Source of the DNA: Phaeodactylum tricornutum CCAP 1055/1
Taxonomy: Eukaryota; Bacillariophyta; Bacillariophyceae; Surirellales; Neidiaceae
Length of the DNA: 64,000 nucleotides
Reading direction: 5' to 3'
Assembly (NCBI RefSeq): GCF_000150955.2
Contig: NC_011696.1
Span: 310,001 to 374,000 of the forward strand
Both the position numbers and the translations under genes were made by a program. The notes below the pieces were generated by a model. The model was not told where the DNA came from, ran no database searches, and saw only the letters and a program-made list of their open reading frames with translations. Below are positions 20,433 to 30,288 of this stretch, one piece after another (the stretch's first letter is position 1; each line of letters begins with the position of its first letter).

Positions 20433-23400
20433 ATGACGATCTCAGACAAAAGTGAAAACATCGCTGCAGAACGGCTGGAATGTGGATCCAGTTTGGCGGA
20501 ACGAGAATACGAGTATGACGTGCAGTCTTCCGGGGGCTTTGCTTTTGATCCAACTAGGTCAATCACGACATCGAGCGACTCTCCTGATTCTATTGCATCC
20601 TTGCGCACGCTTCTCGCCAATGATGCCTTGACAGACGGTGAAGGTCTCACTACATTTGCTTCTCCTTTCGAAGTTCCCCGCACTCGAAACGGCCTACCCA
20701 GACACCGGTACTATCAGGTTCCTTTGGTGTACTGCGATCAGACAGCTTCGAATCGTCCCGTCAAAAGTATAGAACGTTACGTAGAAAAAGTGTGCTTGCC
20801 TTTGTATGGAAACACCCACACGAACACTAGTATCACCGGTAGTCAGAGTACGGCTTTCGTAGCTGAAGCACGTCAAATTGTAGCCGAGGAAACCAACGCT
20901 AAAATCACTGGGAAAGCCAGCTTGGACGTTGTGCTGTTTACGTACGTATTCATGGGGCGGTAAACAGAGACAACTTAGCTATGGGCGATTTGGTGTCTTA
21001 CAAGCTTCCATGTTGAATTTTTTCTTTCTACCAGTGGCAATGGAACGACTTCTGCAGTCGAACTCTTGATTGATTGTCTCGGCTTGCGACATGCGTGTCA
21101 GGATACAAAGAAACGTCCGGTTGTGTTTGTCGGCCCGTATGAACACCATTCCAATTTGGTGCCTTGGAGAGAATCGGGTTGTGAGATTGTGACAGTACCA
21201 GAATGCCCAAAGCGCCGCGTTGTGGATCTTGAGGCAATGGAGCGCTTGCTACGGAAGCCTGATTACCGAAGTCGCTGGAAAATGGGCACGTTTACCGCTG
21301 CGTCCAACGTCACGGGCAAAATTTCGGACGTGGACGCGATTGCAGCACTTCTGCATCGACACGGGGCGTTGGCATTTTTCGATTACGCAACCGGTGCACC
21401 TTACATGTCCATGAATATGAATCCTCTACCGTCGGATACGTATCCTTCGGCGTCGCTGGTAGCGAAAGATGCCATTTTTCTCAGCCCGCACAAAATGTAC
21501 GGTGGTGTCGGTACTCCCGGTATTCTCATTATAAAGAAACGTCTTGTTAGCCAGATTAATTCCCCTTCTCGATCAGGTGGTGGTACCGTGTTCTATGTGA
21601 CAAACGAGCATCATCGGTTTCTCAGCAATCGGATTGAAAGATACGAAGGCGGAACTCCCAATATTACTGGCATTGTCAGAGTTGGTCTCACCTTCCTACT
21701 AAGACGGAAAGCCGAGCAACAGTTCTCTTTATTGGCGAGGGAGGAAAAGGATGTATCCTCAACGATACAACAGCACGACTGTTTGACATACAGTAAAGTG
21801 GAAACATACCTTCAAGAACACGCACCAAATCTTGTACTTCTCGGGGCTGGAGAAGAGGGGAAAAAACTTCCCATCTTTTCCTTCTTAGTTCGATTTGGGA
21901 AAAGATTCCTCCACTATAACTATGTGTGCGCTGTCTTGAACGATGTGTTTGGAATTCAGTCGCGAGGGGGCTGTCAATGTGCAGGACCTTATTCGCAGAA
22001 TCTTCTAGGCCTGACAGAGCGATCTGCGGATGGCGATACACCCAATATTCAGAACCGAGAAATCGAACGGGCTCTGGTAGAGTTCAAGGAACGAGCAGAG
22101 CTTCTTAGGCCAGGCTTCACTCGGCTCAGCCTACCCTTCAAAGGCTTGCATCAGGAGGAAATTGAACACGTTCTGAAAGCTCTCGTATGGGTCTCGAGGA
22201 ACGCTTGGGCGTTAATGTGTCAGTATCGATGCAACCACCGTACTGGAGAGGTAAGCAAATGCTTAGCAAGTTGCCTGGATACCTTGCTGTTTTCGAAACT
22301 AACTAAAATTTGATTGTCAAGTGGCGACACTCTAGTCGACAGGGGAAACCTTTAGGCCGAGAAGAGCGACGATGGCTGAATCACTATGACTTTCCTCTGG
22401 ATTTGACTGACCAAGTAAACACATCGGCTATTGTTCACACAAGAGGTGTCAGAAATGTCTTGGAGGAAGCTTTCGTTAACGCTGATGAGATCTTGTACAC
22501 AGCGAAAGCTGACCAGAGCAGTATTACCCAAGTCTTCAAAATGGCAAATGCTGAGGTTGCTACAGGAGAAAACGATCGGAAGCTTGAGGAATTGCGGTGG
22601 TACGTTCATCCAAAAGAAGTTGCGGATTTCCTTGCAACATCTAAAGAATTGCCTTTGGGCGATGAAGGATTAGTAGGTGCTTTAAGTCCTCTTGTTTGGA
22701 AGAAGGAATGTTTAGAATCGAATGCGAAAAGCGATAGCTTTCGGATGAAAGAAGAAGTGTCGGAGGACCGGAAACGTAAACCTGCGGAACATACCACTTC
22801 TAGCAAAACTTTTGTAAATCGTGGGCAATTGGGACCTTCTATGTCCTTTGTATTTCGCGACGGCGACTATTCCGGAGAGTCGACACTCGATGACATTATT
22901 AGTGGTATCGACGATGGTGAACTCTCAGAGAATTGTGAAGTGTTTCAAGTTGACTCCGGAGAATCGGTCAATTTCCAGTCATTCGTTACATCACAAAAGA
23001 AAAGCAAAGTGGATTTGCCGATTGGAACTGATTCCCAACAAAAATTTTCTATAGCTATTCCATCTTCTCGTAGTGTGCCGCCAAGCGTGATGAAGAAGGC
23101 TCCTCGAAATAGTTCGGTATGGGGACACGGTAGTGCAGCATATTCAAAGGTGGAGGTCATTGCTGGCGGTATCGTCTCTACGGATGAAAGCGACTCTCCG
23201 GGTGGTAAAGTCTCTAAACAGAGGAAGAAGGTAGACGATTCCTATCAGGCAACGCACAAAAAAAGAGAGAAGAGCAAACACATCAAACCCCCGCCAAAAA
23301 TGATGCGATTGGTGACGCAAGCTGTCATGCAGTGGGAGATGCTAGAAGAGGGCGATCGATTATTGCTTGGTTTATCGGGAGGAAAGGATTCATTAAGCCT

Positions 23401-24337
23401 CCTGCATTGCCTGCTCGAGTTTCAAAAGAAACTTCCTATCAAATTTGAAATCGAGGTTTGTACAATTGACCCAATGACTCCGTCATTCGATCCCTCGCCG
23501 CTGATACCTTATATCAACACTCTCGGGTTGAAGTACCACTTCATCAAAGATAACATCGTATCTCGGGCAAGTTCGTCCGGTAAAGATGGGAAAGTTGTTT
23601 CGTCGCTATGTGCCTACTGTGCTCGGATGAAACGTGGCAATCTATACGCTTGCGCACGTCGCAACAACTGCAACAAACTCGTGCTTGCTCAGCATTTAGA
23701 TGATTGTGCTGAATCATTCATGATGAGTGTAATGCATAATGGCTTCCTTCGGACAATGAAAGCAAACTATCAAATCAATGCCGGAGGCATTTCAGTAATC
23801 CGCCCTCTTGCGTACTGCCGCGAAAGTCTTATGACAGAATTTGCGAGATCTGCGAATCTCCCAGTTATAAATGAAAATTGTCCTGCATGCTTTGAAGAGC
23901 CGAAAGAACGTGCTAGAATCAAAAAGCTTTTGAGTCGGGAAGAAACGTTGTTTCCAAATTTTTATGAGAACATTCGACGCTCGCTTCTACCATTGATGCA
24001 TGATGACATGACTTCGATCCTACACTGTTACACCAACGATGCACTTTCAAAAAGCCGAAAAAGGAAACGTGGGCTTCAAAATTCAACAGCGCTGCAAAGC
24101 GCATCTGTGCAGAAAGCAAGAGCAGAGACGACGTCCCGCGAAATGGAGGATACTATCGTACAAACTCTAGAGAATGTAAGTGATGATGTATTGGTAAAGG
24201 AGTTGGCGCGACGAAAAGCTGCGCACTTTAGACTTAAGGGTGCTTCAAAAGCAGTCAATGCCGAGAGGACCGCGGAAAAGGCTGATTCTGAGGTCGGAAT
24301 TTGTACGGCTAGTTCTGGCTGCACTATTTTCGACTAA
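20433..24337 (+). CDS. Fused cysteine-desulfurase-like aminotransferase and TtcA-type tRNA thiolase
   Basis: Three exons (20433-20941, 21035-22250, 22322-24337), 1246 residues; introns of 93 and 71 bp join VVLFT to GNGTTSAVELL and RTGE to WRHSSRQ. Residues about 90-560 form a class V PLP enzyme of the SufS/IscS kind: TGNGTTSAVE, HGALAFFDYATGAPY, PLP lysine K323 in LSPHKMYGGVG, and the cysteine loop SRGGCQCAGPY (C483, C485). Residues about 895-1160 form a TtcA-like PP-loop ATPase: LGLSGGKDS (near 926-931), CAYCARMKRG (C1005, C1008), LAQHLDDCAESF, IRPLAYCRESL and CPACFEEPKER (C1095, C1098), matching the cluster-binding cysteines of E. coli TtcA. TtcA thiolates C32 of tRNA using sulfur from IscS; here donor and acceptor are one chain. 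The 300-residue link is Ser-rich with a basic end. No clear presequence. The ATG follows an in-frame TAA. Confidence 0.9.
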
Positions 24338-24384
24338 ATCAGTGTTTAGCAAGAAAGGCATGGCCCTTTGTTATTAAATAAACT

Positions 24385-27300
24385 TTATTCTATCCTTTCC
24401 ATCTCGCCTCTTCGCCCGAGCGATTCAATTTCACCGTCGAGATGTTCCGTTTGTCTCGAGGCTGTCAACCGTTGCTTCGTCGCTCGACGTTGCTCCAGCA
24501 GCCTACTCTTTTGTTTCGCTGCCCATTCGTCCGCATCCCTGCTCATTAAAGCAACGCGATCAGCTGGTAGCAGCTCCTTTATATCTCTATGAAGCTGCAG
24601 CAATTTGTTAGTCATTTCCCCAAGTTCGGAAACGGCATTGAACTCCCCTCTGGTGCTGTCGCCTAACGAGCCGACAATATTATCCACAACTTGCACAAAA
24701 GGACGAACGTCGAGTGTTGGCAGTGCATCGATCAGCTTTTGCAGGAGCATTCGTCGTTCTAATGGAGTTTCCATGCGAAGAACATACCAAATATGTTCGA
24801 TGTATCGATTGATTCCTCTAGAAATCTCTGAATACACGCCCTGCTGTACTATTTTCAAGACAAACAGCCATTGATTGTGCTCTGGGTCGTCTAGCATGCC
24901 TGAACGGGCCAGGCGAGCCTCTTCCTCCGCGACTGCATACTTCAGATATGCAACAAACGAGTCGTCCAATAGAGGCCGCATGTCACGAACAGCATCTGTT
25001 AATGCCATAGATGCTTCTTTTTCGGATTGATGTGAAGGATCCATGGCTACTTTGCAAATTGAACGGATGACCTCCAACTGCTGCGCTTCCAACTCCGCTC
25101 CGACAGCCCTGGCCTCTTTCAACAAGAGCTGTGCGTAAACGACTAACTGACCCAAGATTTCACGTTCTTTGGAATGATCCTTCTCCAGGGAATTGTCGTC
25201 CCGGCGCAGCGCATCGAGGTCGAGGTTTGCCATATTGTTTAGGCGCTCTTTGATTAATGGAACAAAGTTATTGGATAGTAAGAGGTCCTTGAAATTGGAT
25301 GCGACGTCCCGCAGTCTTTCCGTAGGTTGATTCCAAAGCTCGTCTAGGACCATCTGCAAACGAGACCGCTCGGCAAGCAGAGCAAGTGGATCTTCGATTA
25401 TGCCGATCTCGATCGCTTCCAGTACTAGTCTCCGAAGCTCATCGACTTGCTTTTGAGATAGTTCACGTCCGCCAATATTGTACGATATATCGCGAGAGAC
25501 ATCAGGTGGTGAGTCAGTGTATTGGTCTTGAATTTTCATCAAAATGTCAGCGGCGAAAGAAGCCTGCTTTACAGCTTCATCCAGCTCCTGGGGAAGTCTC
25601 ACGTGTTTTGATCCAGGTTTTGCTCCAGGCCAGTTCACAGTTTCTGGATCAACATTGGGGTTATACACCTCAGGTCCAGACAATACATCAAAAAATGGGT
25701 TTTTCCTAGGCCCGTCAAACTCTTCTCCAGGAGATGCATTTATGCGTAGCTCTAGCTCTGCAAGCTCCTCATCCAGAATACGCGCATGGCTCGAAATTGT
25801 ACGATCGGATGCTATAAGCGTATCAATATCTTCTTGAGTCGTGCCTTCATCGGTAAATTCTACCGAGTCCGCTCTCGATGCCATAACAATACGTCCGTCT
25901 GCAATTTGTTCACCTGCAGCGAACATCCGCCGCAGCTCCTCTTGGTCGTCGAATTCCTGAAATTGAACCCCACGAGGCTCTCGAATATCGGAAGCAAGGG
26001 GCTTATAATCATCAGTGACCCGTGTCGCAATTTCCTCTTTGAGCCGTCTTTGGCGCCTATCACGCTGCTCACGCAGCAGCTCTTTAGCTTTCTCAAAGGC
26101 ACCACTGACAAAACCGTCACCAACTCGCTGCTCTCTGTCCTTCTCGTCACCAAACTTCAGAACGTCCTCCAGCAATTCTTCTGGCGTCATCTCGCCTCCA
26201 GCCTCTGCCAATTCCGTCAAGGCGTTATTTGCCGTTTGGAAAATTTCATCCTTGAACGTTTCGTTTGTTAATGGGTCAAGGATTGGAAGAGACATTTCTG
26301 GTTTAGTTTCGTTGCGAGTGGTGAGATTGAGTCTTCGCTTGCCTGTAACATGTGTACTGATTTCTTGGGCCTCCCCTTCTATGCTACTATTTTGCTTAAC
26401 AGGTGCCTTTTCTGCAATCTTTTGCTGTTTCTGAAAATCTTGAGGCGTCGAAATCGTCATCATAAGCTTGCGAAACTCTGTGGCTTGTGGATCCAAACTT
26501 GGTGGACGAATCGCTTTAAGATCGATCGACTCCGGATCAGTAACTTTTTCGTCGCCAGCAGGCATTTCGAGGATCCTCGAGCTCTCTCGCCCAGACGTGA
26601 ATGCTGATATTTGATCCAAATCTTTTTCGGGTTGAATTCTTGCCTTCGCTATTTTTCTCGCAGCCTCTACAGCAAAATCCTCATTGTTCCGCTTGGACAC
26701 CGCCTTGCGAGCGGCTTGTACAGCATAGTCCAATTCCTTTACGGATTCTGCCGGTTTGGATGCACTCTTCGTGTTATTTTTCAGCTCCACCGGATTCATA
26801 CTTTCCAAAGCCGCTTTTCGCTTTTCTGCTAACGATATTGGCACGTTGGAAGTGGTGGCGCTTGCCGATTCAATGTCAGCTTCAATAAAAGTATTTGGCT
26901 TGGATGACTGATTCATCGAAGAGAGCGGCTCCTCCGCTTCCAATAGCTCGGTCAGCATGCTGGAGCGGGCGTCATTTCTTGACTGCTTTGTCTGTCCGAT
27001 TTGTTGCCGCTTACCGTCGGATTGAATTTTGCCGGACATGAAATCGTCGAGGCCACGCTCCAAGGATTTCAAAATGCGCTTTTCCGAGTCGGCGAATAAA
27101 TTTTGTAGCATTGGCGGCAACGCCTTCATGGCTCGATCCGACGTCAGTGCTTTCTTGACCACTACCATGGCCATATTCGGAATGGACCGCGACAACGACG
27201 GTGAATCGGTTTCATCGGTGAAGATTCCCACGACTTCCACACTCATGGAGGTAGCCAAGGCGTCTGGCGATAACGATGAGTCCCAGATTAGGAGTCGATT

Positions 27301-27723
27301 GTCGTCGGTACGCTCGTCGCCATTCAGTGCTTCTGTAATCGTATTGGACTCCTCTCGATAGACCATTGGTAGACCGTCAGGTAACTCGTACGTATCCTGC
27401 AAATACTCCACGAGGTAACCCAAAAACACGTGATCCGGCATTCCACGGCACGGCCGTACTACTTTTTGAAACACCACCCGAGATGCATTCGTGGATACAG
27501 GGTCGGATGAGGTCGATGCTAACCGAGCCGTTGACGTGTTTGGAATGATTCGGAACGATACCGGAAGGACCTTACGCCATGGGGATGGATCGAGAGGAGA
27601 ATTTGGCGGAGGCGACTTCCAAACATCGATTGGTCCTCTTTGCCGACATTTGTTGCGGATTACCAAGGAAAGGGTAAAAGGACACACCGTTATCGTCAGA
27701 AGAGGCAGCACTGGTAGCTTCAT
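24385..27723 (-). CDS. Large uncharacterised protein with N-terminal signal or plastid presequence
   Basis: Single exon, 1112 residues from the ATG at 27721-27723. This start is chosen because it puts a signal-peptide-like segment at the very N-terminus (MKLPVLPLLTITVCPFTLSL); an upstream extension lacks an ATG. Residues 60-250 look folded (GMPDHVFLGYLVEYLQDTYE; LPMVYREESNTI). About 300-650 is charged, Lys/Glu/Ala rich and partly coiled-coil. The last 400 residues form a helical, probably conserved domain (ELSQKQVDELRRLVLEAIEI, QWLFVLKIVQQGVYSEISRG, LERRMLLQKLIDALPTLDVR). The tail is rich in Arg and Glu. I know no family; plastid targeting is plausible for a diatom but no ASAFAP-type motif is clear. 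It is convergent with the fusion gene, 47 bp between stops. Confidence 0.75.
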   Translation of the reverse strand: MKLPVLPLLTITVCPFTLSLVIRNKCRQRGPIDVWKSPPPNSPLDPSPWRKVLPVSFRIIPNTSTARLASTSSDPVSTNASRVVFQKVVRPCRGMPDHVFLGYLVEYLQDTYELPDGLPMVYREESNTITEALNGDERTDDNRLLIWDSSLSPDALATSMSVEVVGIFTDETDSPSLSRSIPNMAMVVVKKALTSDRAMKALPPMLQNLFADSEKRILKSLERGLDDFMSGKIQSDGKRQQIGQTKQSRNDARSSMLTELLEAEEPLSSMNQSSKPNTFIEADIESASATTSNVPISLAEKRKAALESMNPVELKNNTKSASKPAESVKELDYAVQAARKAVSKRNNEDFAVEAARKIAKARIQPEKDLDQISAFTSGRESSRILEMPAGDEKVTDPESIDLKAIRPPSLDPQATEFRKLMMTISTPQDFQKQQKIAEKAPVKQNSSIEGEAQEISTHVTGKRRLNLTTRNETKPEMSLPILDPLTNETFKDEIFQTANNALTELAEAGGEMTPEELLEDVLKFGDEKDREQRVGDGFVSGAFEKAKELLREQRDRRQRRLKEEIATRVTDDYKPLASDIREPRGVQFQEFDDQEELRRMFAAGEQIADGRIVMASRADSVEFTDEGTTQEDIDTLIASDRTISSHARILDEELAELELRINASPGEEFDGPRKNPFFDVLSGPEVYNPNVDPETVNWPGAKPGSKHVRLPQELDEAVKQASFAADILMKIQDQYTDSPPDVSRDISYNIGGRELSQKQVDELRRLVLEAIEIGIIEDPLALLAERSRLQMVLDELWNQPTERLRDVASNFKDLLLSNNFVPLIKERLNNMANLDLDALRRDDNSLEKDHSKEREILGQLVVYAQLLLKEARAVGAELEAQQLEVIRSICKVAMDPSHQSEKEASMALTDAVRDMRPLLDDSFVAYLKYAVAEEEARLARSGMLDDPEHNQWLFVLKIVQQGVYSEISRGINRYIEHIWYVLRMETPLERRMLLQKLIDALPTLDVRPFVQVVDNIVGSLGDSTRGEFNAVSELGEMTNKLLQLHRDIKELLPADRVALMSRDADEWAAKQKSRLLEQRRATKQRLTASRQTEHLDGEIESLGRRGEMERIE

Positions 27724-28322
27724 GGTTGTCCGGGGTCCTCGTCTGATGATGAAACTGCAGAGACGAGCAGCAATAGATGCGGATCGATGCCCCGCACGGC
27801 CGACAAAATCTGCCAAATTCTTTGGAGGGTCCTGACCGAGGAGAGCGCAAACGGCTGTTGCCCGTGATGATTGGCTCACAGCCTTGACCGTGGAACCAAA
27901 ATATCAATCGCATTTTACACTTATCTTTACGACAGTCCAAAAAAGAACGGTCTGTCACTCTTTCCCACCAGAACGCCGACGAATATTCGATCACACACGA
28001 AAAAACAGCAAGGTTGCGGGGCCATGCAATGTTGATTCTTCGCCTCTCTGTAGAGGCGAGTCTCTCTTATGGTCTATCAGTTTCGTACACTCCTTACCTT
28101 TCCTCTGATAAAGAAGCAATTCCTAGAGTGAAGATTCATAAGGGAAAGGAAAAAGGAAGCACGGGAACAAGTCATAACAGCGTCGAAGCGTTCTTGTACT
28201 GGATTGCAACGTGAAAGCATTGTTTCTTGACTACCCACAAAGTGCTAGCTGGACGAATACAATACCAGGAGTAACGCGCAGGTCCTAAGACGAGGATCCT
28301 TTTCGATACTCAATCAATTATT
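27724..28322. promoter_or_regulatory. Divergent intergenic region with a perfect hairpin
   Basis: This 599-bp gap separates two divergent starts. CGCCTCT (28041-28047), a CTGT loop and AGAGGCG (28052-28058) form a perfect 7-bp stem. The remainder shows no coding frame that I can support. Confidence 0.45.
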
Positions 28323-30182
28323 ATGGACCCGTCTATCGGTAGTGTTCAGGATGACCCTCCGTTGTTGCACCCTTTGGAGCATTCTCAAAAGGAGCGGATC
28401 GTCAACGACATGGACAATGCCGTCCGCCTTGACTCGAATAACAGCGATAGAGCAGCGCAGACCTTTCAACTTCTAGGACGTCAATCCTCTGATGACACCC
28501 GCCTGATACGGCCGTGCCCACAACGCCAGGAGTTTTCTTCCTGCTGGGTATCGGACACGACCACCCCCATGACGAGTCGTCCTCACTTTACCCTATCAGA
28601 TAGCCCGCGGCCATTGCGGCGCGTCAGATCTAGATCGCTGGGAGCGTCAATCGAACACACCGACATCGAGTGGAGTTTAATATCGCCAATGGATCGGTCG
28701 CTCATCCCGAATCAATTGAAATCGTCGATAAAGCCGACTATGGACCTAGAATTGATCAACGCTGCAACACCGGAAGGGAAGAAAGAGGAAACAAGGAAAA
28801 TTCAGGGCAAAACTACTCCCGTTTTCATTTCCGCCATGTACGGAATGATCAACGCCACAATTGTATTGCCCGTCCTTATGAGTTTCGGTGCCATCATTTA
28901 TCGTGATCAAGCCTTTTCGCCCTACATGCCTGTTTTGGTTAAACTTACAGTCGTATCAGGAGTGGTGCATCAGCTGTGCTTTTCGACGTTGTCTTCGCTA
29001 CCTTTCGCGGTCGGGCAGGTGCAAGACGCCGGCTTAATTTTCTTGTCGAGCATGGCATCCCACATGGTGGAGCACTGTCGCAGCCGTGGATACGACGACG
29101 AAACACTATTGGCGACCACGACCATAGGTCTCAGTTTATGCACAGCCCTACTGGGTTGTGGATTGGTGTTGATTGGACAATTTCAACTGGCCCAGTACGT
29201 ACAACTCCTGCCAACTTCTGTTGTAGGTGGCTACTTAGCCTTTATTGGTTGGTTTTGCGGGATGTCCGGTGTTGGGCTCATGGCTGCTTCGACTGAAGTT
29301 TCGTTTGCCGTTCTTCTAGACAACTGGCAATTTGTCGTACCGGGAATTGCCGGAGGCGTTGTCATTTATGTATCGGTGCGCTATCTTCGGCATATGGCTG
29401 TTTTGCCTACTTGTATTGCTGTACTTCTACTGCTTTTTTACAGTACTTTGTGGGCCACTACTACTTCGATCGATGAGGCGGCCAAATCAGGATGGATTCG
29501 GGAAACAGACGCCCCTCCACCATGGTACAAAACGTGGGAGTATCTGAAACTGGACAAGGTGGCCTGGTCAGTGATTCCCGAACTAGTGTTAACGGAATTG
29601 AGTATGATCTTTGTTGTGGCGCTGTCCAGTTCATTGGATGTGGCCGCCATCGAACTGGAACTTAAAGAACCGCTGGACTATAATGGCGAGCTCAAGATGG
29701 TGGGTTTGTCAAATCTCGTTAGCGGTCTGACGGGAGGCTACACGGGCAGCTACATCTTCAGTCAAAGTATCTTTTCCTTACGGGCAGGCATTCGGTCGCG
29801 GATCGCCGGCTATGTCTTGGCTGCGTGTCAAGTAGTATATCTGCTCGTCCCCTTTCCCATTCTGGCGTACGTACCGAACTTTTTCTTTGGGTCGCTCCTG
29901 TCAATGATTTGTGTCGACTTGATGTATGAATGGTTGTGGGATGTGCGGAACAAAGTAACGCCCGTCGAGTACATGGTTTGTTTGGCCACCTTTGGTCTTA
30001 TTCAGGTAGCGGGTGTCGAGTACGGAATTCTGCTCGGTGTCGTGGTCTTCTTATTATGTCAACGTCTTGGTTTCGACGTCGGAAATCAACGGCAAAATGC
30101 AGAGCTCGACGAAGCCGTCGACGCTCCTTCTATCCCAATCAACAGTACCGACGGCAACCCCCAACGCTACGGTTCGCTGTAA
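28323..30182 (+). CDS. SulP-like membrane transporter without STAS domain
   Basis: Single exon, 619 residues, ATG at 28323. A polar N-terminus of about 165 residues precedes roughly ten to twelve hydrophobic helices (TPVFISAMYGMINATIVLPV through GILLGVVVFLL). Family marks are the first-helix block, QVQDAGLIFLSSMA, LPTSVVGGYLAFIGWFCGMSG, and above all SLDVAAIELE followed by GLSNLVSGLTGGYTGSYIFS with a basic RSR, as in yeast YGR125W/Vsb1 and bacterial SulP-type proteins. The chain ends soon after the last helix, so the C-terminal STAS domain of classical SLC26/SulP sulfate carriers is absent. Vsb1 moves basic amino acids into the yeast vacuole, so substrate and membrane here are open. A dileucine-like acidic N-terminus (DDPPLLHPLE) might direct it to an internal membrane. 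Confidence 0.82.
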   Translation: MDPSIGSVQDDPPLLHPLEHSQKERIVNDMDNAVRLDSNNSDRAAQTFQLLGRQSSDDTRLIRPCPQRQEFSSCWVSDTTTPMTSRPHFTLSDSPRPLRRVRSRSLGASIEHTDIEWSLISPMDRSLIPNQLKSSIKPTMDLELINAATPEGKKEETRKIQGKTTPVFISAMYGMINATIVLPVLMSFGAIIYRDQAFSPYMPVLVKLTVVSGVVHQLCFSTLSSLPFAVGQVQDAGLIFLSSMASHMVEHCRSRGYDDETLLATTTIGLSLCTALLGCGLVLIGQFQLAQYVQLLPTSVVGGYLAFIGWFCGMSGVGLMAASTEVSFAVLLDNWQFVVPGIAGGVVIYVSVRYLRHMAVLPTCIAVLLLLFYSTLWATTTSIDEAAKSGWIRETDAPPPWYKTWEYLKLDKVAWSVIPELVLTELSMIFVVALSSSLDVAAIELELKEPLDYNGELKMVGLSNLVSGLTGGYTGSYIFSQSIFSLRAGIRSRIAGYVLAACQVVYLLVPFPILAYVPNFFFGSLLSMICVDLMYEWLWDVRNKVTPVEYMVCLATFGLIQVAGVEYGILLGVVVFLLCQRLGFDVGNQRQNAELDEAVDAPSIPINSTDGNPQRYGSL

Positions 30183-30288
30183 ACGAATCCGCTATACAAA
30201 GCACCTAGAGCTTAACAGTTAAAGCTTTTTCTTTAATTATAGAGGAAAAGAAAATGCAGAAAGCCATACTTCGTCGCCTACTATGAGA

